DNA of 27,900 nt from a virus: positions 1-27,900 of the IMG/VR virus record IMGVR_UViG_3300010354_000482; one strand, given 5' to 3'. The position numbers and the translations under genes are program-made. A model generated the notes under the pieces. That model was not told the DNA's origin. It was given only the letters and a program-made list of their open reading frames with translations, and did not search any database. Shown here in pieces: positions 1 to 6,153 of the stretch; positions within the stretch are counted from its first letter, which is position 1, and each line of letters starts with the position of its first letter.

Positions 1-105
1 ACCAACACCAACCGCCGTGGGCAGGCGTACAACGGCCACGCCACTCACGCTCAGAACGCCGTGGTGGAGGGCAACGCCGCTGCCTACTACCGCACCACCG
101 GCTGA
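1..105 (+). CDS. 3' end of an unidentified GC-rich gene (partial)
   Basis: Frame 1 is open from the window edge to a TGA at 103-105 and gives a 34-residue C-terminus rich in Asn, Ala, His and Tyr, ending YYRTTG. Nearly all third codon positions are G or C, which is what supports this frame as coding; the overlapping frame starting at 17 has no such bias. This codon use differs sharply from the AT-rich genes to the right, so the gene may be highly expressed, recently acquired, or adapted to a GC-rich host. I do not recognise the family and cannot assign a function. The start lies outside the window. Confidence 0.6.
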   Translation, partial: TNTNRRGQAYNGHATHAQNAVVEGNAAAYYRTTG

Positions 106-111
106 GTCGCC

Positions 112-170
112 AGGGGGGCACCCCCTAGGCCACGCCCCCCGCTCTTCGGAGCGGGTCGGGTCGGGGGCGC
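112..170 (+). other. GC-rich tandem hairpins after the first gene
   Basis: Two strong inverted repeats follow the stop codon of the partial gene. AGGGGG (112-117) pairs with CCCCCT (121-126). CCCGCTC (138-144) pairs with GAGCGGG (149-155) around a TTCG tetraloop, and an alternative outer pairing of CGCCCCC (133-139) with GGGGGCG (163-169) is possible. No T-tract follows, so this is not a canonical rho-independent terminator. It could still act as a 3' stabilising or termination structure for the upstream transcript. Confidence 0.45.
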
Positions 171-218
171 TGAAAAGAAAAGCCACAGACACCCCTAATC
201 TATAACGGACCAAAAGCG

Positions 219-262
219 ACCTCTAAATATCTCAGAGGTTCCCAAAGCCAAAAAAATTTTTT
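219..262 (+). other. weak hairpin followed by an A7T6 tract
   Basis: ACCTCT (219-224) can pair with AGAGGT (234-239) around a 9-nt loop. Ten bases later comes an A7T6 tract (250-262), itself palindromic. The T run is too far from the stem for a textbook terminator. It may be a weak terminator or an AT-rich element just upstream of the promoter at 276. Apart from this, the GC-rich hairpins and the promoter, I see nothing in the 106-325 intergenic region. Confidence 0.25.
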
Positions 263-275
263 CCGAAGCCACCCC

Positions 276-304
276 TTGACAAAACCCCGAGAGCCTCATA
301 GAAT
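276..304 (+). promoter_or_regulatory. sigma70-type promoter (probable early promoter)
   Basis: TTGACA at 276-281 is a perfect -35 box. After a 17-bp spacer comes TAGAAT at 299-304 as the -10 box (one mismatch to TATAAT). Initiation would be expected near 311, giving a leader of about 15 nt before the ATG at 326. Host sigma70-like promoters are typical for early genes of T4-like cyanophages. This one would drive the micro-gene run that follows. Confidence 0.8.
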
Positions 305-325
305 ACTTTCATACACATCAGAACG

Positions 326-457
326 ATGCGACTTAAATCCCACGAGTCTCCCAGGTGTCAAGGACGAAACAACAAAAGTCCAAAAAGATCTGCGAGGACT
401 CGACAACTTAAGAAAAAACGTAATCAATTCCTGAAAAAAATCGGAGCAAAACCATGA
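326..457 (+). CDS. 43-aa highly basic hypothetical protein
   Basis: This ATG ORF begins about 15 nt after the predicted transcription start of the upstream promoter. The product is 43 residues with very many Lys and Arg (for example KKKRNQFLKKIGAKP at the C-terminus), one Cys near residue 11, and no hydrophobic segment. The charge suggests nucleic-acid or ribosome binding, but this is inference. Its TGA overlaps the ATG of the next gene in an ATGA arrangement, which supports both being translated. No clear Shine-Dalgarno sequence precedes the start. I do not recognise a family. Confidence 0.55.
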   Translation: MRLKSHESPRCQGRNNKSPKRSARTRQLKKKRNQFLKKIGAKP

Positions 458-621
458 AAACCACAGAACTACACCACGTTTCTTTTACAAAAAAAGAACT
501 TGACCATCTTCTGTATATTCTTGAAAGGGAGGTAAAAAATGATCGAGGTGACACTAAACGGACAAAAAATCTCATCGAAGAGATTAAACTCCAGACAGTG
601 TGGGCGAAGGTTAGTGTCTAA
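454..621 (+). CDS. 55-aa hypothetical helical protein
   Basis: The start codon overlaps the stop of the preceding basic ORF (ATGA), consistent with translational coupling, and GGAGC lies about 11 nt upstream of it. The product is 55 residues, charged, and probably mostly helical through FTKKELDHLLYILEREV (residues 11-27). It has no signal peptide or membrane segment. Its 3' half overlaps the next ORF in another frame. Small proteins of this kind are common in early regions of cyanophages; I cannot name a function. It could be a small regulator or host-takeover peptide, which is speculation. Confidence 0.6.
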   Translation: MKTTELHHVSFTKKELDHLLYILEREVKNDRGDTKRTKNLIEEIKLQTVWAKVSV

Positions 622-787
622 GTGGAACGTTCATGACAGGCGTAAAAAGAAAGAGTCCAAAGATGAACTCGCACTGACTGTCTTTTGTATTGGCATTGTT
701 ATCCTCGCAATCATGTTTTGGCCTGTAACACTTTCTTTGATTGCGATTGCGATTCTTTGGAATATCTTGAAGAATCGCAAAGGATAA
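539..787 (+). CDS. small membrane protein, up to 82 aa (start uncertain)
   Basis: The C-terminal half holds one long or two short hydrophobic segments (about residues 44-76, LALTVFCIGIVILAIMFWPV then SLIAIAILWNIL), preceded by a strongly charged stretch (DRRKKKESKDE) and followed by KNRKG. This suggests an inner-membrane peptide with a cytoplasmic basic N-terminus. The ATG at 539 has an excellent Shine-Dalgarno (GGGAGGT, about 6 nt upstream) but overlaps the previous gene by 83 nt out of frame. A GTG at 614 with GAAGG just upstream would nearly remove the overlap and keep all of the hydrophobic part. I chose 539 because of the stronger ribosome site. Function unknown. Confidence 0.55.
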   Translation: MIEVTLNGQKISSKRLNSRQCGRRLVSKWNVHDRRKKKESKDELALTVFCIGIVILAIMFWPVTLSLIAIAILWNILKNRKG

Positions 788-795
788 TATATAAT
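767..795 (+). promoter_or_regulatory. sigma70-type promoter upstream of the AbrB-like gene
   Basis: TTGAAG at 767-772, a 17-bp spacer and a perfect TATAAT at 790-795 form a good sigma70 promoter. The -35 box lies in the end of the membrane-protein gene. Initiation near 802 would give a leader of about 11 nt before the ATG at 813. No terminator was seen before 3721, so the transcript could extend through the coiled-coil ORFs, the 605-aa gene and the PAAR gene. Confidence 0.65.
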
Positions 796-812
796 GTAGT
801 TTAGTTAATTTT

Positions 813-989
813 ATGAACATGACTCGAAAGAAGTCTCATTTGCTTGAGGTACAACAGGACGAATATGGTGATTACTTCATCGAATTTCCATCTGAAGTTA
901 TTGATGAACTTGGATGGAAGGAAGGTGACATTTTAGAATGGAACGTTCAGGACTCGGGCGAAGTTTTACTCACAAAATCTGACGAATAG
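813..989 (+). CDS. AbrB/MazE/SpoVT-like small DNA-binding protein
   Basis: This 58-residue protein resembles the swapped-hairpin AbrB fold: a short beta strand (LLEVQQDEYGDYFIEFP), then a helix and loop with the hallmark EVIDELGWKEGDILEW (residues 28-43), then a final strand (GEVLLTKS). Proteins of this family bind DNA as dimers and act as transcription regulators or antitoxins. Similar short AbrB-like proteins are, from memory, common in marine T4-like phages. No toxin gene is adjacent, so a regulatory role is more likely than a toxin-antitoxin pair. It follows its own sigma70-type promoter. A second in-frame ATG at 819 is an alternative start. Confidence 0.75.
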   Translation: MNMTRKKSHLLEVQQDEYGDYFIEFPSEVIDELGWKEGDILEWNVQDSGEVLLTKSDE

Positions 990-993
990 TACA

Positions 994-1146
994 ATGGAAG
1001 ATCTAGAGAATATTATCGAAGAACTGAGAGAAGAGATTATTTCCCTCAGAGCGGAAATCGGTGATCTGCGAGAAATTATCGCAAAACAAGAATCCGAGAT
1101 TTCTGAGGTTTCTTGGCGCGTTAGCGCGTTGGAGGAGGAAGTATGA
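994..1146 (+). CDS. 50-aa acidic coiled-coil protein
   Basis: Almost the whole 50-residue product fits a heptad pattern: hydrophobic residues at L4, I8, L11, I15, L18, I22, L25, I29, I36, V39, V43, L46 and V50, with only Q32 breaking the series. It is strongly acidic (16 Glu/Asp against 5 Lys/Arg). This predicts a single uninterrupted coiled coil that must oligomerise to be stable. The ATG follows the AbrB-like stop by 4 nt, and its TGA overlaps the next ATG (ATGA), so the two coiled-coil ORFs are probably coupled. Function unknown; it may be a small structural or adaptor peptide. Confidence 0.65.
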   Translation: MEDLENIIEELREEIISLRAEIGDLREIIAKQESEISEVSWRVSALEEEV

Positions 1147-1295
1147 TTAACATTCTGAAACCTTTTAAAACTCAAGAAGATAAGATCGATGAAATGTATC
1201 GTGATTTAATTTCAAAGAGCGAAGCTATTGCTAAACAGATCAAAGATCTTAGAACAGAACTGAAGCAACTGACGGATAGAACAAATGGCAGTTAA
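1143..1295 (+). CDS. 50-aa coiled-coil protein, coupled to its neighbour
   Basis: The start overlaps the previous stop, with GGAGGA about 6-7 nt upstream, a very strong ribosome site. After a short N-terminus (MINILKPFK) the product shows heptad-spaced hydrophobics I15, M18, L22, I29, I33, L36, L40 and L43. The charge is roughly balanced, unlike the acidic neighbour, so a mixed coiled coil between the two is possible but unproven. The last 11 nt overlap the start of the 605-aa structural gene, which points to coupled expression with a virion component. No family recognised. Confidence 0.65.
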   Translation: MINILKPFKTQEDKIDEMYRDLISKSEAIAKQIKDLRTELKQLTDRTNGS

Positions 1296-3102
1296 TAATG
1301 TCAACTTAGATCAAAATCCTGCTTTAAGTACGGAGATTTTTGATGAAGATTATTTTTATTCAGTCATCAACGTACCGACTTCTATCTTAAATCCTACTGT
1401 TACTAAAACGTTTGAGATTAGTCCAGCAGTTCCTTTACCAGCTCCTGGTGTACCAGCAGTAACAGCAACCTATAGTGTTGGTTTGACCTTAGAAAGTAAT
1501 TCAATTACTACGTCTGGTTGGGCACCAAATAGTCATATCTATACGGTAGGTTCTAAAGATAATAAAATTGCGTTTATGTATGCGGTAAATCCTGCAACAT
1601 CATTTAAACTTGTTAAACAAGGTGATGTTATTAATGGATGTACTGTAGGTAAAATTGCAAACTATTATAAATCGGGAGAATTTCTGTTGTGCATGTGCGA
1701 GATTAGCGGCACGGCAAATTTTGTAGCGGAGCAAACCTACAACGTCAACAATAGTTCTAGTTTACAAATTATCGTCAAAGCGGGCAGAGGTATTAAGACT
1801 CGTATGGCGGTTCTTGGTATTTTTGCAACCGATTATAAAAACATTCAATACTTTACTCAATTTAATAAACCAGATATTGAAGCAGAAATTAAACAACAAC
1901 AAACAAGAGAAACTTTTGGTACAGTTGACAAATATACTGCAGATTTTTCAGTAGGTGAAAAAGTTGATAATTACATGTTTGAATTTCCTGGATTTGAAAT
2001 TTATGATGAATATAAAGTTGTTGAACAAACAGCAAATAAGTCATTAATAGATTTTAGTCAAAGTCCTGCGGAGTTGTCTGCAGCATTAGAAAAACAAAGA
2101 CAAAATCAATTACCTTCTCGTTGGTTATCTGTTCAAAAAGACGTTATTCAACCAGCAAGAGATGCAAAATCATTATTTGAATCTAATCAAAATTTTGAAT
2201 TAGATGCTATGGCACCAGTTGTTGATGGTAATGATATTGATAACAAAATCACAATTACAAGTTGGAGACAGTATCCACAAAACTGTGGACCTGTAACATA
2301 TCCACTATTTTCATTTCAATTGAAAAATAATGATACTCAATATGCAATTGAAATTGATGAATCAAAAGTTATCGATATGCGTTTATTTTATAAACCAGTT
2401 CCACCAGAAGGTACTGGACCACTACCACCATTATCGACTATTGTAACTACACCACCTCCATCTGGATCACCTCCAGGAACTCCAAGTACTTCAACAACTG
2501 TATATACTTACTTCTATCCCTATACAAGTAACTACGTTACTGTAAGTTGTAGTAATCCAAATATTAATGCACCAGCACCTACAATCTCGTATTATAGTGA
2601 TGGTACAATCAATTCACTTACTGCTGGGTCTTTTGGTATTTTTACTTTAGCTGATTACCAATATCCCATTTCCAAAAAAGCAACTTGGAAAATTAAAAGT
2701 TCCACAGATTTAATCAAAACTACTGCAGATCAACAAACTGGACCATTTAATTACGATAACGAATTTACGTTCTTAACAGAAAATTTAAGTACTACAGAAA
2801 CTGAAATTAAAGTTATCGGTACAGTTGGTTTTACTGATAGTGGTTATCTAACCATTCCAAGTTATGATTTAGAAATTACCAATGTTGGTAATTATGAATC
2901 AATAAATGAACACAGAAAATACACTTTCAATGGTATTGAAATCATTTATTATACAGGAAAAACCGCAACATCTTTTACTGGTTGCGTTCGTGGTGCATTT
3001 GGAACTACTCCTAGATCATTTAATCAGTTAAATAGTAGAGTAATCGATTATCAGCGTCCACCTGTTAATCAGTATATTCCTTATCGTTTAGGTCCAAACT
3101 AA
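1285..3102 (+). CDS. probable virion structural (baseplate-region) protein, 605 aa
   Basis: The long AT-rich ORF has beta-rich composition and no signal peptide. A charged helical section around residues 195-310 includes KPDIEAEIKQQQTRETFGT and a stretch rich in Gln and Asp. A Pro/Thr/Ser-rich linker at about 370-412 (PPPSGSPPGTPSTSTT) separates a C-terminal beta domain. The C-terminus contains IEIIYYTGKTATSFTGCVRG, a module that recurs in the giant gp7-position protein. It lies just before the PAAR gene and gp25, so a role in the central hub or spike region is likely by position. It does not resemble what I remember of T4 gp5, gp27 or gp53. Its start overlaps the upstream coiled-coil ORF by 11 nt. 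Confidence 0.75.
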   Translation: MAVNNVNLDQNPALSTEIFDEDYFYSVINVPTSILNPTVTKTFEISPAVPLPAPGVPAVTATYSVGLTLESNSITTSGWAPNSHIYTVGSKDNKIAFMYAVNPATSFKLVKQGDVINGCTVGKIANYYKSGEFLLCMCEISGTANFVAEQTYNVNNSSSLQIIVKAGRGIKTRMAVLGIFATDYKNIQYFTQFNKPDIEAEIKQQQTRETFGTVDKYTADFSVGEKVDNYMFEFPGFEIYDEYKVVEQTANKSLIDFSQSPAELSAALEKQRQNQLPSRWLSVQKDVIQPARDAKSLFESNQNFELDAMAPVVDGNDIDNKITITSWRQYPQNCGPVTYPLFSFQLKNNDTQYAIEIDESKVIDMRLFYKPVPPEGTGPLPPLSTIVTTPPPSGSPPGTPSTSTTVYTYFYPYTSNYVTVSCSNPNINAPAPTISYYSDGTINSLTAGSFGIFTLADYQYPISKKATWKIKSSTDLIKTTADQQTGPFNYDNEFTFLTENLSTTETEIKVIGTVGFTDSGYLTIPSYDLEITNVGNYESINEHRKYTFNGIEIIYYTGKTATSFTGCVRGAFGTTPRSFNQLNSRVIDYQRPPVNQYIPYRLGPN

Positions 3103-3103
3103 A

Positions 3104-3421
3104 ATGATCCCACCAGCACTATCAGCAGGAGTTGATTCACCAGCAGCACTTGGTTGTTGTTTTTATCCTCCATTTCCAGAAGTACCACCAGGACCAGGAA
3201 CTGTAATTAATTGTGGTTTACTTCCATATCATGCTGGAGATGTTTTAACACCAAAACCAGGCTATGGTTGTGATGATCCATGTCCGCCACTTCCAAGAGT
3301 ATGTGTCAATGTAAGTACATGTATTGCAGATGGTAGACCAATTGCTCATATTGGTGATATTTTGAATGCACCTGCTGGTTGTGTTCATGTAAGTGTTCCA
3401 ACACCAGTCCTAATTGCTTGA
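3104..3421 (+). CDS. PAAR-like spike tip protein
   Basis: The 105-residue product has the Pro- and Gly-rich, low-helix composition of PAAR proteins, which cap the membrane-piercing spike of contractile tails (T4 gp5.4 is the phage example). Recognisable PAAR-type pieces are HAGDVL (43-48) and DGRPIAHIGDIL (76-87), ending in AGCVHVSVPTPVLIA. H43, H82, C93 and H95 form a plausible three-His/one-Cys metal site as in known PAAR domains. Seven further Cys residues (18, 19, 37, 56, 60, 67, 73) are unusual. It starts 1 nt after the 605-aa gene and its stop overlaps the -35 box of the next promoter. Confidence 0.8.
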   Translation: MIPPALSAGVDSPAALGCCFYPPFPEVPPGPGTVINCGLLPYHAGDVLTPKPGYGCDDPCPPLPRVCVNVSTCIADGRPIAHIGDILNAPAGCVHVSVPTPVLIA

Positions 3422-3446
3422 CATTTGAGCATTTTCACTCTATAAT
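3418..3446 (+). promoter_or_regulatory. perfect-consensus sigma70 promoter
   Basis: TTGACA (3418-3423), a spacer of exactly 17 bp and TATAAT (3441-3446) match the bacterial sigma70 consensus at all 12 positions. The -35 box overlaps the TGA stop (3419-3421) of the PAAR gene. Initiation is expected near 3453, about 23 nt before the first small ORF. The predicted transcript would end at the terminator at 3721-3748, making a unit of about 300 nt. Confidence 0.9.
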
Positions 3447-3475
3447 TTTCTTATCTCCAGACGAGAACTCAATTT

Positions 3476-3544
3476 ATGACAAAAACTGTTAAGATTTTTG
3501 GTAACTACCACACTTATACTGTTAAAAAACCCTTCAAAAAATAA
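3476..3544 (+). CDS. 22-aa micro-ORF
   Basis: This is the first ATG after the perfect promoter and encodes 22 residues, basic at both ends (MTKTVKIFGNY... KKPFKK). It precedes the 47-aa gene by 21 nt and ends in TAA. No good Shine-Dalgarno sequence is visible, so it could be a leader peptide or untranslated 5' leader sequence rather than a gene with its own product. Its position in a dedicated short transcript is the main support. Confidence 0.4.
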   Translation: MTKTVKIFGNYHTYTVKKPFKK

Positions 3545-3565
3545 TCAACATAGGAGAATTTAATT

Positions 3566-3709
3566 ATGGCAAAGCGTCCCTCACTGACAAACAAGGTTGT
3601 AATCGAGTCTAAACCGAAAAAAACTCGTCAAGGACTGTCTATTCACACAAAATTGTCCGCTTCAAGTCGAAACGGTGCTAAAAAACGTTATCGCGGACAA
3701 GGACGTTAA
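3566..3709 (+). CDS. 47-aa conserved basic phage protein
   Basis: A good ribosome site (AGGAG, about 9 nt upstream) precedes the ATG. The product is small and very basic, beginning MAKRPSLTNKVVIESK and ending KKRYRGQGR, with KKTRQG in the middle and no hydrophobic core. From memory, very similar short proteins starting MAKRPSLTNK are widespread in T4-like cyanophages; their role is unknown to me. Basic, Gly- and Ser-rich sequence suggests RNA or DNA binding (inference). It is the main gene of the transcription unit framed by the promoter at 3418 and the terminator at 3721. Codons are less AT-biased than in the flanking structural genes. Confidence 0.8.
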   Translation: MAKRPSLTNKVVIESKPKKTRQGLSIHTKLSASSRNGAKKRYRGQGR

Positions 3710-3720
3710 TATTTTTTGAG

Positions 3721-3748
3721 ACCAGAGAGTAAAATCTCTGGTTTTTTT
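3721..3748 (+). terminator. rho-independent terminator after the 47-aa gene
   Basis: ACCAGAGA (3721-3728) pairs perfectly with TCTCTGGT (3735-3742) around a 6-nt loop (GTAAAA), and the last stem base starts a run of seven T (3742-3748). It lies 11 nt after the stop of the 47-aa gene. It would end the sigma70 transcript and insulate it from the late structural block. Confidence 0.9.
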
Positions 3749-3806
3749 GTAAAAAAGTGATTTTAAAACTCAAATATATAGTAATAGACTAAAAAAATAA
3801 AGTCGA

Positions 3807-4229
3807 ATGGCACTAAATAAACAACCAAAAACAAAATTAGGGGTAATTTCTAGGTCTTTTAAAGATTTAAGCTTTAATTTTACCAAAAATCCCGTGACTG
3901 GTGATATTAATGTGCTGAAAAATGAGGAAGCTATTAAGCAATCTGTCAAAAATTTGGTCCTGACAAAATACAGAGAAAGGTTATTTAACCCAAATTTGGG
4001 TTCAAACGTTACTAATTACCTTTTTGAGTTGTCTTCTCCAGCTGATGCTAGTTCGATTATATCAGGAATTCGTACTTTATTAACAACTTTTGAGAAAAGA
4101 ATCGAAGTCAAGAAAATAGAAGTCTTTACTTCAGATGAAAGTTATGAATATTTGATTGAAATTTCATACTACATTATTGGTGAACCACTATTACAAACAA
4201 CACAAGTAGTATTAACAAGGGAAATGTAG
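3807..4229 (+). CDS. gp25: baseplate wedge subunit gp25
   Basis: At 140 residues the protein has the size of T4 gp25 (132 aa). gp25 is the conserved wedge and sheath-initiator component, related to type VI secretion TssE. Family features visible are a conserved core around residues 41-70 (AIKQSVKNLVLTKYRERLFN, then PNLGSNVTNYLFE), corresponding to the T4 segment with RPFDPEFGCDLSDQLFE. A C-terminal half of beta strands follows (FEKRIEVKKIEVF, YLIEISYYII). It is the first gene after the terminator at 3721 and precedes gp6 by 1 nt, the usual order in T4-like marine phages. No strong late promoter or Shine-Dalgarno sequence is evident upstream. Confidence 0.92.
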   Translation: MALNKQPKTKLGVISRSFKDLSFNFTKNPVTGDINVLKNEEAIKQSVKNLVLTKYRERLFNPNLGSNVTNYLFELSSPADASSIISGIRTLLTTFEKRIEVKKIEVFTSDESYEYLIEISYYIIGEPLLQTTQVVLTREM

Positions 4230-4230
4230 T

Positions 4231-6153
4231 ATGAAAAATACTAGACCATTGCCAGTCACATCACTAGATTTTGTAGATTTAAAACTGGCAATTAAAGAAT
4301 ATATCAAAAATCAGACAGATTTTAACTCTTATGATTATGAGGGTTCTAATTTGTCTATGCTTATTGATATTTTAGCATATAATTCTCAATTTACGTCCTA
4401 TAACATTAATATGGTCGCAAATGAGTTAGCATTAGAAACTTCTACATTCAGAGATAATGTAGTTTCTCTTGCAAAAAGACTTGGTTATCAACCAAAAACT
4501 TATACTTCATCCAAAGTTGGGGTAACTATTTCCTCTGACAGTGTTGCAGGATATGATTATTTGAAAATTTATCCTGGTGTAGTACTTGCAGCAACCAATG
4601 AAAATAAAGCTTATGGATTTTTAACTGATAAAACACTCAGTACAACTGTATCAAATGGTTCTGCGTCATTTTCTGGTATTACCTTAAAAGAAGGTCAATT
4701 TTTGAATATTAGTTATGTTGTAGATTACAGTGATGAAAATCAACGTTTTATTATTCCTAATGCATATGTTGATAGTGATTCCATTACAGTAACTGTACAA
4801 GGTGAATCATATACTAGAAAAAAAGATATTTTGAATATTGGTCCAGACTCTACAATATTTTTCGTAGACCAAATTCAAGATCAAAAACTTGAAATTATTT
4901 TTGGTGATAATGTAATTGGTAGAAAATTAGAAAATGGAGAAGTAGTTGATATTCAATATATTAGTACTACTGGTTCTTTAGCAAATAATATAAAATCATT
5001 TCTTTTAAATGCAAATATTTACGGAGTAGTTAATAATACTGAAACTTTACTCTCATTGAATTTGTTTACTTTAGAAGTAGACAGTGTTAATTCATATGGA
5101 GGATCCGAATTTGAATCTATTCGTTCTATTAAATATAACGCTCCACGTTATTACTCTTCACAAAAAAGAGCAGTAACATTGGATGACTATGAAGTTATTA
5201 CAAGAACAATTTATCCAAATATTGATTTACTTCGTGTTGTAGGAGGAGAAGATTTAGATCCACCAGAATACGGAAAAGTTTATATTTCTATCAAACCTTC
5301 TGTTGGTGAAACAATTAATAATTATACAAAAAATGCAATTATTAAAGAACTTAAAAAATATACAGTAGGTTCTATTGTACCAGTTATTGTTTCTCCAGAA
5401 TCTATCAATGTTATTATGTATGTTTCAATTGTTTTTGATGCATCTGACACAACTAAAACAACTGATGATATCAAATCCATAATTTTAAATACCATTAGTG
5501 AATATTCTCAATTAGATACAGTAAGATCTTTTGAAGGTGTTTATGACAATAATGATCTTCAGTGTCAACTACTTGATGTTGATGAATCTATTACAGGTGC
5601 TGTTGTAAGACCTCTTCTAAAAAAAGTAGTATATCCTATCGTTTCTCAAGAGTGTAAATATACTTTCTGTTTTAGAAATAAATTAAGAAACAGTTTAGGT
5701 GGATATACTTTTTCTACTCCCGATGGTTTTTATGTAGAGGGAATAGTAGGTAAAGTTTATGTTGTTGATGATAACAATGGAAATTTAGTACTGAAGAAGT
5801 ATGTAGGTACTGTATTAGAGTCTTTAGGTATTGTTGGTTCAATCGATTATGAAACTGGTTGTTTTGAATTTACAATAACACCGACTACTGATGACCCAAT
5901 AAATATCATTAGTAGACCTGACTCTCCAATCATTACTGCACCACCAAATAGTTATATACAAATTGTTCCTCCTGGTGATGGTGGTGGAATTACTGTAATT
6001 GATAAAACTATACAAAAACCAACTCCAGATCAAATTACTGATGATGTGACCGTTCCACCACCAATTCCACCAGGAGTTTCTGGAACGGATCCTAATATTC
6101 AAATTACTATTGATGATACTACACCAGAAACAAATCCTCAACAGTGTTACTAA
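4231..6153 (+). CDS. gp6: baseplate wedge subunit gp6
   Basis: The 640-residue product matches the T4 gp6 type (660 aa), the wedge protein whose dimers form the continuous inner ring of the baseplate. The N-terminus carries the family signature around residues 38-92: GSNLSMLIDILAYNSQFTSY, then NMVANELALETSTFRDNVVS and AKRLGYQP. A central part with SSQKRAVTLDDYEVITRTIYP (about 308-328) is typical of baseplate J/gp6 proteins. From about residue 565 a Pro/Thr/Asp-rich tail (VPPPIPPGVSGTDPN) replaces globular sequence and looks flexible. It lies directly between gp25 and the giant gp7-position gene. Initiation likely uses AAGGGA just inside the end of gp25. Confidence 0.92.
   Translation: MKNTRPLPVTSLDFVDLKLAIKEYIKNQTDFNSYDYEGSNLSMLIDILAYNSQFTSYNINMVANELALETSTFRDNVVSLAKRLGYQPKTYTSSKVGVTISSDSVAGYDYLKIYPGVVLAATNENKAYGFLTDKTLSTTVSNGSASFSGITLKEGQFLNISYVVDYSDENQRFIIPNAYVDSDSITVTVQGESYTRKKDILNIGPDSTIFFVDQIQDQKLEIIFGDNVIGRKLENGEVVDIQYISTTGSLANNIKSFLLNANIYGVVNNTETLLSLNLFTLEVDSVNSYGGSEFESIRSIKYNAPRYYSSQKRAVTLDDYEVITRTIYPNIDLLRVVGGEDLDPPEYGKVYISIKPSVGETINNYTKNAIIKELKKYTVGSIVPVIVSPESINVIMYVSIVFDASDTTKTTDDIKSIILNTISEYSQLDTVRSFEGVYDNNDLQCQLLDVDESITGAVVRPLLKKVVYPIVSQECKYTFCFRNKLRNSLGGYTFSTPDGFYVEGIVGKVYVVDDNNGNLVLKKYVGTVLESLGIVGSIDYETGCFEFTITPTTDDPINIISRPDSPIITAPPNSYIQIVPPGDGGGITVIDKTIQKPTPDQITDDVTVPPPIPPGVSGTDPNIQITIDDTTPETNPQQCY

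Noticed and set aside
17-205. 62-codon + strand ORF at the left end
   Set aside because: It overlaps the frame-1 C-terminus, which has strong third-position GC bias. This frame has low-complexity Pro/Thr/Arg content and runs through the GC hairpins, so it is most likely a chance ORF in GC-rich DNA.
611-1175. Minus-strand ORFs at 611-820 and 966-1175
   Set aside because: They lie opposite the membrane-peptide and coiled-coil genes, lack ribosome sites, and mirror the composition of those genes.
3780-3806. Possible late promoter before gp25 (CTAAAAAAATAAAG)
   Set aside because: It only partly matches NATAAATA and the region is a run of A, so a match by chance is likely. gp25 may still have a promoter I cannot recognise.
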